Below, in pieces: positions 20,010 through 29,600 of a DNA stretch of 64,000 bases. This stretch comes from Durusdinium trenchii (lineage: Eukaryota; Sar; Dinophyceae; Suessiales; Symbiodiniaceae). The stretch's first letter is position 1, and every line of letters begins with the position of its first letter. A program made the position numbers and the translations under genes. Location: positions 705,696 through 769,695 of the forward strand of contig CAXAMN010023740.1 of the NCBI GenBank assembly GCA_963970005.1. Direction: 5' to 3'. The notes under the pieces are model-generated. The model worked only from the letters and a program-made list of their open reading frames with translations, was not told where the DNA came from and made no database searches.

Positions 20010-21048
20010 TCGGACGTTCGTTTGGTTTCTTTGCGTTCGTATGGGTCTTTGTTGATTCGGGTATGGCGGCTTCGAACTGTTGGATTCTGCTTGTTACAAG
20101 ACCTGTCCTCACCTGAACGTTCTGTTTCATCATGGTCTTGGTTTCCGACTGCACTTGTCCAGGCTTCTGGACAGAGACACTTGGCAAGCTTTTGCAATTC
20201 AAAGTGGCGAAGGTCTCGGCAGGTTCAGCTTCGGCATCTTGACTGGTGGGTGTGATCAGATCATTTAGATCAACTAAAAACAAACCCTTGGCATTCAGCT
20301 GAATTGGAATATTGCGCTTCAAGAGAGTGCTTTTGATTACTTCACCAGCTATATCTACGGTGGCTCCGATGGCTCGGAGCAGAGTATTCGACAGCAGGAA
20401 AGGTGTATGGCCTGGCACTATGGCAATCTTGAGCTTCAGCGGTCCGATTGGGACAACGAGCGCGCGCTTGCTTTCAAGTGTCCCTTGATTCCCAAACCGA
20501 AAAACCACTGAACAACGACACCTTTGGACCTGCTTCCGAACCTCTGGCCTCAGTGCGGCTAGGAGATTGGCTACGAAACCGCTTCCTATGAGGGTCTTAG
20601 TAGCACCTGTATCTACGATTCCCAGGGCATCGCGAGTTGAAAAGCTCGAGAGTGCACTGGCTTCGGTGTCACGCATCGACTTGGCTTCAGGTGATTGGGC
20701 GGTGCTAGCAAACGCACTCTCTGGCAAGCTAGTCCTGACATCAAAATTCTCACACTCGGTGATCATTTCCCCTTTGTAGGCTAAATCAATGATTTCCCCT
20801 TCATTGGTCTCCCACAAACCCCTCAGAACACCGGTGTCCCTTGATTCACAAACACACAAAACTTGTTTCGTATTCTCTTGTGTGGCGTTGAGCGTCTCTT
20901 TGGTCAGCTCTGGCAAATCCGTGAACTCCAGTGGCAGCGCGTCCTGCTCATCATTCACTGTCACCAGTGTAGGAGCAACAGCTGTCGATGGGACCGACTG
21001 AGATCCACGTTGCGGGCATTCAGCCTTCCAATGGGTTTTCGGCCACAA
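20010..21048 (-). CDS. copia aspartic protease region
   Basis: Part of a 745-codon frame (18811-21048) that is authentic here. It begins inside the zinc knuckle (THWKAECPQ) and runs into a retropepsin-like domain. The active site IVDTGATKTLIG lies near residue 145. It is followed by SVVFRFGNQG and LKIAIVPGHTPFLLSN, matching flap and strand features of copia proteases, then ALRAIGATVDI-type sequence. The protease would cleave the Gag-Pol precursor. The listed start is a TTG and is not a credible initiation codon; the protein must be reached from the upstream Gag frame by a -1 shift near 21030. Confidence 0.85.
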
Positions 21049-21284
21049 ATCCTGCAGCTGCTCTCCATGATCCTCTGCTGGAGGCTCTTTCTATTGCCAG
21101 AAAACTTTGAGGAGTAGGGGGATCGCTTTCCTTTTTCACCCCCTTTCCCTTTTCCTTTGCCTTTGTTCTGACTTGTTGGCCAGAACCCACGGCTTTTGAA
21201 GCGCTCTGACAGGCGGCGACGGGCATCCATGTATGATGATTGTGTCAATGCTAGATCTTCGTTGTCTTGCACTGCATCCAACAT
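21030..21284 (-). CDS. Gag C-terminal segment with first half of CCHC zinc knuckle
   Basis: Opens at ATG 21284, which overlaps the Gag stop as TAATG. It encodes MLDAVQDNEDLALTQSSYMD, a GKGKGKGG basic stretch, then CRICGRK. The remainder of the knuckle, THWKAEC, is one frame back (-1) at the AAAA run near 21030-21035. Joined, the spacing is CX2CX4HX4C, a canonical nucleocapsid knuckle that binds RNA. So the frame break lies exactly within the knuckle. Confidence 0.75.
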
Positions 21285-22105
21285 TAGGATTCATACTCCA
21301 TGATCATGGCGGCGTCCTCGTCACCATCATTTGCAAGACTCTCAATCCATTCTTCCTCGGTCCAATCATCGAGATTGTAGGTGGGCTCGTCGGGTGCTTG
21401 GTCGTGACCATCAGCTTCTTGGGCAATGAACGCATTGGCCTCATAGGTTTTGGTCCTTGGATTGTTCTGCTTTCCGCTGGAGTGGAATTTATGGAAGAAT
21501 CGACTCCCCAGGAGCTTCAGATTGGATACCACCTCTCTGTACTCCAGTGAACCCTGCGATTCAACAATCAGTCTCTTCTTGTCTTCTGAGCTCAGGGCTG
21601 AGTTGCGAAGCAAGATGTATGCACGAAACTCATCCATGCCGACCTTCATGCTCAGCAACTCTTCGAATTGATGATTGTGCCGAGCTAGATAGCTCTCATG
21701 GGTCTCGTTGGCTCTTTGGACCGCGCTGTAGATTGCACGCTCAAACCTTTCAAACTTGTCCTCCAATCGGGATTTTCCCCAAATCCCTCCAAGGGCCTCC
21801 ACGATGGCCTTCACTCCCTCCAAGTTTCCAACACGCAGCTTCTTTGGGTCCAGTCTGGCAACTCTCTGAAAGGCTGATCCCTCACATTGCAATGCAACTC
21901 GTGGGGCAAGCAGGTGTAGTTGTTCTGGAGGCCATAGTGATGCCAAGAACTCTACTTTCCGTGACCATTCAGTGAGGTCCGTCTCACCAGGCTTGAAAGA
22001 TGGAACCTGGCTCCATGGGAGATTGCTCAAACCTCCTGTGGAGCCAGCTGAATCACCTTCCGGTGGCATTGGGCTGTTTCCTCCCTGGAAACCGCAGCTC
22101 AACAA
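21284..22105 (-). CDS. gag: copia Gag (capsid) protein
   Basis: 273 codons, with a plausible internal start at MPPEGDSAGSTGG. Pro/Gly-rich N-terminus, then SFKPGETDLTEWSRKVEFL, LEDKFERFERAIYSAV, ETHESYLARH and KRLIVESQGSLEYREVV, the helical pattern of copia retrotransposon Gag (UBN2/gag-polypeptide class). The acidic tail DDWTEEEWIESL ends at TAA, which overlaps the ATG of the next segment. Gag assembles the particle that packages element RNA. Confidence 0.88.
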   Translation of the reverse strand: MLSCGFQGGNSPMPPEGDSAGSTGGLSNLPWSQVPSFKPGETDLTEWSRKVEFLASLWPPEQLHLLAPRVALQCEGSAFQRVARLDPKKLRVGNLEGVKAIVEALGGIWGKSRLEDKFERFERAIYSAVQRANETHESYLARHNHQFEELLSMKVGMDEFRAYILLRNSALSSEDKKRLIVESQGSLEYREVVSNLKLLGSRFFHKFHSSGKQNNPRTKTYEANAFIAQEADGHDQAPDEPTYNLDDWTEEEWIESLANDGDEDAAMIMEYES

Positions 22106-22240
22106 CTCTGTGACAACACCGCCAAGACAATGTGCAACCTGTCGACTGCCTTGCGGCCAAACAACGTATTCACCGACTCAACCAAGCAGTCAACAACAAC
22201 CAAGCACAAGGGTCAAGTGTTGTCTGGAGCTTTAGCGGTA

Positions 22241-22252
22241 GCTCCGCTACCA
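22241..22252 (-). promoter_or_regulatory. primer binding site of element 1 (initiator-tRNA-type)
   Basis: On the minus strand, TGGTAGCGGAGC starts one base inside the 5' LTR. It is complementary to a tRNA 3' end GCTCCGCTACCA, close to eukaryotic initiator-Met tRNAs, the usual copia primer. The identical site occurs in element 2. Confidence 0.8.
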
Positions 22253-22253
22253 A

Positions 22254-22513
22254 TGTGATTGACACAAAGGTAGCAACAAAAGATCCTCCTTCCCTCGCAC
22301 AGCCGCGTGCGTTTTCCACTCACAGCTCACCTGAAGGTTGGTACGAACGGTCGGGCGCCTTGCCCTGCAGTGTCCTCACTGCTTCTATGGCTCAGGTCAC
22401 GGGTGACCCACCCTACACCACCCTTGCGGCCTCGCACACTCGTGGCTTCGGACGTGAACACACCTGAGTGGGTCAAGACTGGTTCCTCAGTGACCGAAAG
22501 GTTCGAAATTCAC
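22254..22513 (-). repeat. 5' LTR of element 1
   Basis: Partner of 14079-14338, with one mismatch in 260 bp. It contains the putative promoter of the element. It is preceded (minus-strand downstream) by a single A and then the primer binding site. Confidence 0.93.
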
Positions 22514-23038
22514 AATATATTTAGTTATATTATGTAAGCACTGTATATGATTATAGACTAATCCACGGATGCCCGCTGAGTCGGATGCAGACCGGTCCAT
22601 GAAGTTGACCGTAAAGATGATCGAATGTGGCCCAAACTATGTTTTTCTCCGCGTCAGTTAAGCCATTGATTTAGCAGCAAGGCTCTTGTAAAGGTTCAGG
22701 GAGATGCAAATCTTCCATTACTCATTATTCTTCCATCATGGCGTACGCTCCCTTCAAAAAAAAAGAAGATGGAGCCTGGCTCCCGATAGGATCATCGACC
22801 ATGCCAACCCGCCTTTTCGGTTCTCCTAGGCAGCCACATGCCTTCAACATGTGCGCTTGCATAAGAGCGTTGCATTCATTATGTTGGCATGCTCCAAACC
22901 CTGGCAAACGATAGGAGACTTAGAAAAAGAAGATTCCCTCTAAATCCCTTTTAGCAAGGCTCCAAAACAGTGGGAACCGATAGGGGACTCACAAGTATGA
23001 CGATGCAACATCCGCACGCTTGGCCTCTGCTTGGGCAG
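22514..23038. other. no gene seen
   Basis: AT-rich sequence directly flanks the LTR, followed by unremarkable DNA. No exon with conserved motif or phase support was found. Confidence 0.5.
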
Positions 23039-23129
23039 GCTGGTTCTCGAGCACCCCCGGAAGGCGGAGTTTCGGCAACTGCGCGAGCGGCAAGTGAAGC
23101 TGGTGAAGAAGGTGGTGTGGAAAAAAAGG
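23039..23129 (+). CDS. possible exon of unknown gene (basic helical)
   Basis: The frame reading LVLEHPRKAEF, then RQLRERQVKLVKKVVWKKR, is flanked by GGGCAG before and a GT after AAAAGG, with consistent internal length. Strongly basic amphipathic helix. It may belong with the possible exons at 24712 and 25400. No family recognised. Confidence 0.35.
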
Positions 23130-24000
23130 GTCCGTCCAGCCGAGCGGCAAACGTGAACAGCGAAGATCTTCGCCCACGCTTGAGACAGCGCAGGTGACAA
23201 CTGTCCATTCCAGTCGATATGCTTGAGTTCTTGATATAATTGTTGTATGCTATATGATATATAGTTTGATTGAGAATGAACTGATATGAAGGAATCAAAG
23301 CCTGTGCTTCTTTTTAAATGCTCTTGTTAAACTTAAAGATACACAAGGGATGCCCATGCCATGCTCACTCTCCTGCGGCAACCGGGTTGATTCGGTGTGC
23401 GTTCTGCATTCACCGCATTCATCGTGGCATCCTGAAGCCGAACCTAGGCCTGCTACGATGTGGGTCTTACTCCTGAGCGGCACTTTCCTGGACAGCCCCT
23501 CTGTGCATGCACCCAGTGGGATGTTTCATGATATTTTCCAGATACTGTACAATACGCTGCCGTGTACAGCTGTTCAGGGGTGTTACCCATCACACAAACG
23601 AACAAAATCATGAGAAATCACTTAGCAGATGATCCCGGCGAAAACATAGAAAACATACTTCTCCAGTGGCAGAATGTGCTTCTATTCATTGGAAAGCATT
23701 CGCATGAGACAAACGAGCCTGGTGCAATTGACCAAGCCAATGCGGGAAATGGGCCCCCAATGCAGACATCGGGGCATTTTCTATTTCCTCCTCGCCATAG
23801 CAATGAGATGCAGATGACGTAACGTAATGTATTAGTTTTGTGTTGGTACAAGTGAATCGACAAGGTCGCGCTGAACGAAGCCGCGAGCTCATTGCACTGC
23901 TGATTCGGAGAATCTGTGAGAGTGCATCATTGACAGACACAGTTGTTGGTTTGACTAAAAGAAGAAGCCATCGACCACGTGTCTTGCGGGAAAACGACCA

Positions 24001-24035
24001 CGAGTCATCACACGAGTCATCACACGAGTCATCAC
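24001..24035. repeat. 12-bp tandem repeat, three copies
   Basis: Three tandem copies of CGAGTCATCACA, the last imperfect. No function visible. Confidence 0.8.
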
Positions 24036-24711
24036 GCTCCCGCCACCGGCCTTGAGGTTGGTGCCACTTCCGGATGGCTGGTGGCACTTTTTCTGGTCTT
24101 CATCTTTTTGAGTCACATGATGGTCGGGAGCCAAGGGCACAGCAAACGTATTCAAACATGGCATGCAATAGAGAACTAACCAAAGAAACCGAAAACAACA
24201 AGAGCAACAAGTGTGAGCAAATTCTTGCCTAAAGTATCAACATCGACTTGTTCCACCTGAAGCACAGTGGTTCGAGTCAGAGCTGATGAGACATGCGCGT
24301 TGGGGTCCGTTCTTCATGTGGGCAGGTGCTCAATATGCTCATTGGAATTCTTTGTGATGTTGTCCACCAGGCCTGTGTAGAGATCTTTGCACCTGTGGAT
24401 ACCTGCACACCTAGATGTGGAAGTCGATGCAATGTCTCGTCCATTTGGTGTTTCACAGATTTTTGTTCAGAAAGTGGCCTTTCCATGTAGCAGACCATTT
24501 GCACCCTTTTGGGGGGCATTAACTCGCATAAGGTGATGTTCAGCATTGGAATTTAGATGGATCAAGTGCTTTTTGGCATTGGGACCATGACTCCAATGTG
24601 AAAAGGCTCAGACAGATAGCCAGTGAGGATGTGGCCATGGTGCATTGGCTTGGATGCTGGTTGTGGTCGTTGTTTGTTTGCACTTTTGTCCAGTGGTCTC
24701 CTTCTCCACAG

Positions 24712-24750
24712 GTGGCTCTGAATGAAAAGGAAGAGGCCAGGCTGCGTCAA
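24712..24750 (+). CDS. possible 39-nt exon of unknown gene
   Basis: Thirteen codons VALNEKEEARLRQ between CTCCACAG and GTATAT, a perfect AG...GT phase-0 exon with a charged helical sequence. No family recognised. Confidence 0.4.
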
Positions 24751-25399
24751 GTATATAGCTGCTGGCAAGTGTATCCAGTCCTTTATTTGTTCGTACACTG
24801 CAGTGCGCAGCAAACTGGAAGTCCTCCGTCAGTTTTCTGAACAGCAGACAACCTGTAACCTGTGGCATGAAAATTGACTGAGCGTCGTTTTTTGGTCAGC
24901 CGGCCAATAGGTTTCACAGGAAGTATCGATCACTGTTGCACTCTGACACTGGTTTTCAGTTAACTCAGTTGCCACGATAGGAAGGATGGCGATGGAACAG
25001 TATGGCGAAAAGTCCAAGGAATTGTAGGTGTTTGAACAAAAACTGTTTTCCTTGACTGCAAACCTCAGCGGTGGTGAACGAGCGGCTCAACTCAGCTGCA
25101 AAACCAAGGTTTGTGGGAGGTATCATGAACCACCATGGAAACAAAAAAGGAGATTGGAACAGCTTGATCAAAAGTTAGGCGCAGGTACACACAGTTGATC
25201 AGACTGTGCATCCACCGAACAAGCATAGCTTTGTTAGCCAGCGTTTGCTTGTCGGCCGCTGGCCCCCTGCCTGTGAAGCGATTGAAAAACCCTTAGAAAC
25301 AGGGTGTGACACACACACACACAGAAAGTTTTGGTAATGTTTACCCTCGTGGACTGGATTTTTGCGGCTTTCACCGTGTGTTGTACTTGATGCTCGCAG

Positions 25400-25438
25400 G
25401 ATTTGGGCTCATATGACGAGAAATGCAAGAATTTGCAA
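25400..25438 (+). CDS. possible 39-nt exon of unknown gene
   Basis: Thirteen codons DLGSYDEKCKNLQ between CTCGCAG and a GC donor, phase 0. Same length and style as the possible exon at 24712. A further exon-like stretch (VVNERLNSAAKP, about 25069-25108, AG...GT) lies between them but in another phase. Confidence 0.35.
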
Positions 25439-26165
25439 GCAGTTGGTGCTTTCCATCAGTGGAACTTTAAATATTTGGAGACAAGTCCTGAGACAAACAA
25501 AGCGGTGTCCACTAAACGTGCCACTAACCCACTGAGATCCACTGAGTACATTTTGCCGCTTCAGTCTCAAAGCAAGTCTGGCTAACTCTACTTAGATGCT
25601 TGACCCCTTGAGACTCATAGTTGAAACTTACTGTACTGGCTCTCCTGCACCCAGTACGCCTATCCAAATCATTCCAAATTGATGTTAAGATCGATGTTGA
25701 ATGATAGATGGCAAATCAACAAGATAGAATTTATCGGCCTTTGCGTGGAGCGACGCACGCCCTGGACTGCATCCTTGCACGGTGTGCACAAGGTGCAGGG
25801 TGGACTTTACAGATTGGTTGATTTTGGTTGGTTCTTCTAATGCGACGATCTTCGAACATGTCATCGTTGGCTCCCTTTCTGCCTTTCTGCATCATTTCAT
25901 CGCAATTTCATGCAATTTCCGCAACTGACCGAGAATAACTTCAATCAGTTTAATCACTCTTAGATACAGCTCGCTACATTCAAGCTCACTGGGTGTCCTT
26001 TTTTGGAGCCTGAATATGCACAATATACAGACTATTTCGTGCCGTTTGCCTCAAGAAAGCATCGAAATGACCCTTCAGCCGTGGTACTCGTACGTTCACC
26101 CACAACCCCCCCACCTTTGTTCCTCGTCAGCTTTCGGTGGCAACTCGGTCCTGTGCTCCTTCCAG

Positions 26166-26208
26166 GCCAATGGCATCTGGAGGCACATGACAAAATGCTT
26201 TTCATGTG
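26166..26208 (+). CDS. possible exon (ANGIWRHMTKCFSC)
   Basis: Bounded by CTTCCAG and GTGAGA, the best consensus donor in this area. The sequence gives no family. It could be a 5' exon of the dehydrogenase gene or unrelated. Confidence 0.25.
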
Positions 26209-26653
26209 GTGAGAATAAGTAATTCCCAAGAGCACGGTGGTCACGGTGGTCATGGAATCTTTGAAGCCAACCAACAGCAAGATTCCTCTTCGCAGTCAAA
26301 CCTCTACACAAAACAGGTGTGTCCAGCTGGGATCCCTGTCCAGTCCGGCTAGGTTACTCGACGGAGAAAAAGGCCAAGGCCAGCGGCCGGCTCTCAGCAG
26401 ATGGGCGGTTTTAGGTTTTCGCGAAATGGGCGAAGCGTTTACAGAAACACAATGAGAAGAATGAGATGAATCACAATGAGACGGACATGGAAACAGGACT
26501 TTACAGGTGGAAATGGGAAATCAATGGACATCACCTTCCATGGCACTCGTACTTTTAGCTCGGCTCACCATGATGGTGCGCTTTGATTTGGAGGTGAGGT
26601 GGATTATCCTCGGGTCACAGGTGCTTCTCACAGCCAGTGCTGGGCCCATTCAG

Positions 26654-29600
26654 GTGGTCCTGATTAATGCCGAACGTTTGGACTTCGACCACAAGCTCGA
26701 TCTCTCCAAGCTCTCTGAGATCGCCGATTCCTGGACAAAATGCCAAGCAAGACGACCAGAGGAGCTGTCAGAACCCCTAACGCATGTTATATATATATAT
26801 ATATTGTTGGTTAGATAGATAGATAGATAGTTATAGCATGTTTATCAAGTCGATGCTTAATCTGATCAGACTTTGCTGGAAGTGTTGGTGCCGTTGTCCC
26901 GTGGGCCGTGGAACAAAATGATGAACTCACAAGGACTGCAGAGCTCCTTTTTGCCTTTGTGGGTTTTCTCCGCTTGATGTCATAAACGCAGAGACCCACG
27001 CAACAGACCGAGGATGTCACGCGCTTCGAGTCTGATGCAAGCCCTGAAGAGATTCTCGAGAGAGTGCCACTTGGCCCAGTGATGTCTCCCATGGGAAACA
27101 CCAGTGGCTTCTTGCTAACTAGTAGCGATGCCCTTGTTACTAGTAGCTTCTTGTTACTACTAGTAAGGCACTTGTTCCTATATAGTAGCGTTGCCATAAA
27201 AGGTGCCCGTGGATCGTCTCTCTCAAAAATGGGTCGACCAGAACTTGTCGCTTCGGTGTGACCGGGAGTTGCGAAGAAGTATGGCCAGAGTGCTTCTGGT
27301 GTGTTTGTTTCATGTTGTTTCCTGTTCCAGACTGTCATATAAGTCTTGCTGGCAAGTCGGCAAGTTTCATGGACCCAGATTCAATGTCATTTGCAGCCAT
27401 TCAACACCTGCTGAGCTTCAGACTTGGTGAGAAACAACATAAGTGAGGGTTAGAAGCATCCGTTGTTACCATGAGTGATATGGCATGGCATGGCCGGATA
27501 TGGGTGGAGGTCCAGTGTAGCATCAATGCTCACAACCCTGCGATAGGTGAAGATCTTTTCGATCCTTTGGTAGACTGATACTTGTAGACTAAGATAACTA
27601 TATTAGTATATTCCTTACTGTCAAGCGTGCAACCACTGTGAATCCAAGGCAGGGTCAGGACATTGTGATATCCAAGGCCGGTAGAAACTTTTGGAAAGGC
27701 AACAACAGCTTTTGCCTGTTCATCCACTTGTTGTCGGTTGCTGCTGCAAAAATCTGGAAAGCTACGTAGAGAGGTCGGCGATGGCTCTGGCTTCTTAGCT
27801 CCTGCTCTATTCTTGATTTGCTGCATTCAACGTGAACTCTAGTTGAACAGTGGGCGCTGTAATGGAAACGTCACCCGTTGTCATAGATTTGTAGTGCTGT
27901 GTAGTGTAGTTTTTGTAGTGGCATGCCCTTTTTCAACGTGAAATTATTCATGGATTTGTCATGATTCGTTCGGCCCTGGGACTTCAACGGGACAGTTTCG
28001 TCAGGAAATTCCCATCCCGGGCAGCATCATCGCCAAGTTCCCTCCGTCCGTCCGCCTGATTCAGGAGGCAGACACGTGCGGTGACGGACGTGACATGCCA
28101 AAAACTAATGAACATATGAACCTGATACTGATAGCAAAACTACGGGAACCTGATACAAAGATTTGCATAGAATTGCGTTAAGATCTGCCAAGGCCGTGTG
28201 ACATGATTGATATATGATATGAGTATCTATCCAAAGGAAGCAGCTCCTTCAAGTAAAGAGCAGGTGGCGTTCACGTTTCAAGACACACACACATATGCAT
28301 GCATGTTTGACAAGACCAAAACGAATGAGGCGGGCACCGGATTCAACAATGTGGACTTGCCAGCAGCAAAGGCCGGTGAGTTCGAAGGGGAGTTCAAAAT
28401 GACACGATGAAAAGAGATCTGTTTGGATGTGCTCAGTTTGAGAAATCGAGACTTGGTTCAAGTTGTTTTCTGTTGCCAGAAGGTCACGAAAAGGTTTGTT
28501 TGACATTGAACCACCTGCATCAGGAACAGATCGATGTTCAGTCTGTGACTGTCACGGCCTATGGTATTCCAGCGGAGAAAGTGTCTCTTTCTCGCAGGCC
28601 AAGAACGTCATGGTGTGCAACTGCCCTGCGCAGGGCGACCCAGACTCATGCTGATGAGTTTGTCTAGAGTCTCAGTCAAGACTCTTGACCCTGATTCAGA
28701 GCCTGTGGAGTCACAATCGGTCAACGAGCTTTTTGTCTAGGTGTATTTGTGTCCTTCACAGGTCCTTGTCATTTTCCCACGACGAACACTGGCAAGACAA
28801 AATCCCTCACCGAGGTACAGCAGCGACGCTGTTGCGCATTTGGTGTTCACCTTGATTCTGCACCTGGTCAGCAAGTGAAAACAGAGGGGTGGAACATGGT
28901 GGAACCATGGAACCTATAATTATTGAAAAATCAAGAGCGTACGGGCTGGAGTTAGGACAGTTAGGAGAAGGCTGTCGGTAAGACGGTGCTTGCAAGTTTA
29001 AAAGATGCGGTGTATAATGGTGTGTATATATAGCCTGGACATTCATTTGACTCGTTTGGATTGGGATTGGACATGTATGAGCGGAGAACTGTCAGACATG
29101 TCCAAAGAAAACCCCTCCGGCTGCGCTTGTTTCAAAGCAGAGGTGGAGGGTGAGGCATGAAAGAACCTTTTGGCCAAGGAGGTTTGTCTACATTGTATGA
29201 CCTTGCCCTTCAGGAACTTTTCCTGCTCGCTAGTGCCACAGATGCGCGGCTTGGCAAGGATGCACATTGTCTGGTATTTTGATATATGTTGTGTTCTTTC
29301 GGTTGGTTTGACGCTAGTAGTAGCTCCTGGCCATACTACTAGGAGCAAGAGGACACTACAGTACTAGTAACAAAGGGCATCGCTACGAACGGAGCGATCG
29401 GACGCTACTAGCTTTGTACCTCCTTTTCGACTCCTCGTTATGCTTTGCCCAGGTATGCTTCAGCCCCTTGGACGCATTTTTTGCGACGAATTTTACCATA
29501 ATTGTTGCTCTCCGACTTGACAACTGCCTGGTGCCAAGGAAGGGCAACCGGGATAATTTCACCAAGTCACTCCAGGCTGACTTGGGCCTTTTCACCAGTT

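Larger units (their letters stand above)
14079..22513 (-). mobile_element. Ty1/copia-type LTR retrotransposon (element 1)
   Basis: An 8.4-kb element on the minus strand, flanked by 260-bp direct LTRs with one visible mismatch (C at 14186 against T at 22361). Reading from 22513 leftwards, the order is LTR, tRNA-type primer site, Gag, zinc knuckle, protease, an extra ORF, a methyltransferase-like domain, integrase, reverse transcriptase, RNase H, LTR. Integrase before RT identifies Ty1/copia. The coding sequence is split over several frames and has one in-frame stop, so this copy is probably not autonomous. The flanks, ATATGT on the left and AATATA on the right, do not form a target duplication. 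The insertion lies between the sirtuin gene and the region at 22.5 kb. Confidence 0.93.

Noticed and set aside
16365..21550. Many + strand open frames of 60-172 codons across element 1
   Set aside because: Antisense shadows of the gag-pol sequence without independent motifs.
24241..24290. tRNA-like B-box GGTTCGAGTC
   Set aside because: No matching A-box or cloverleaf stems could be drawn around it.
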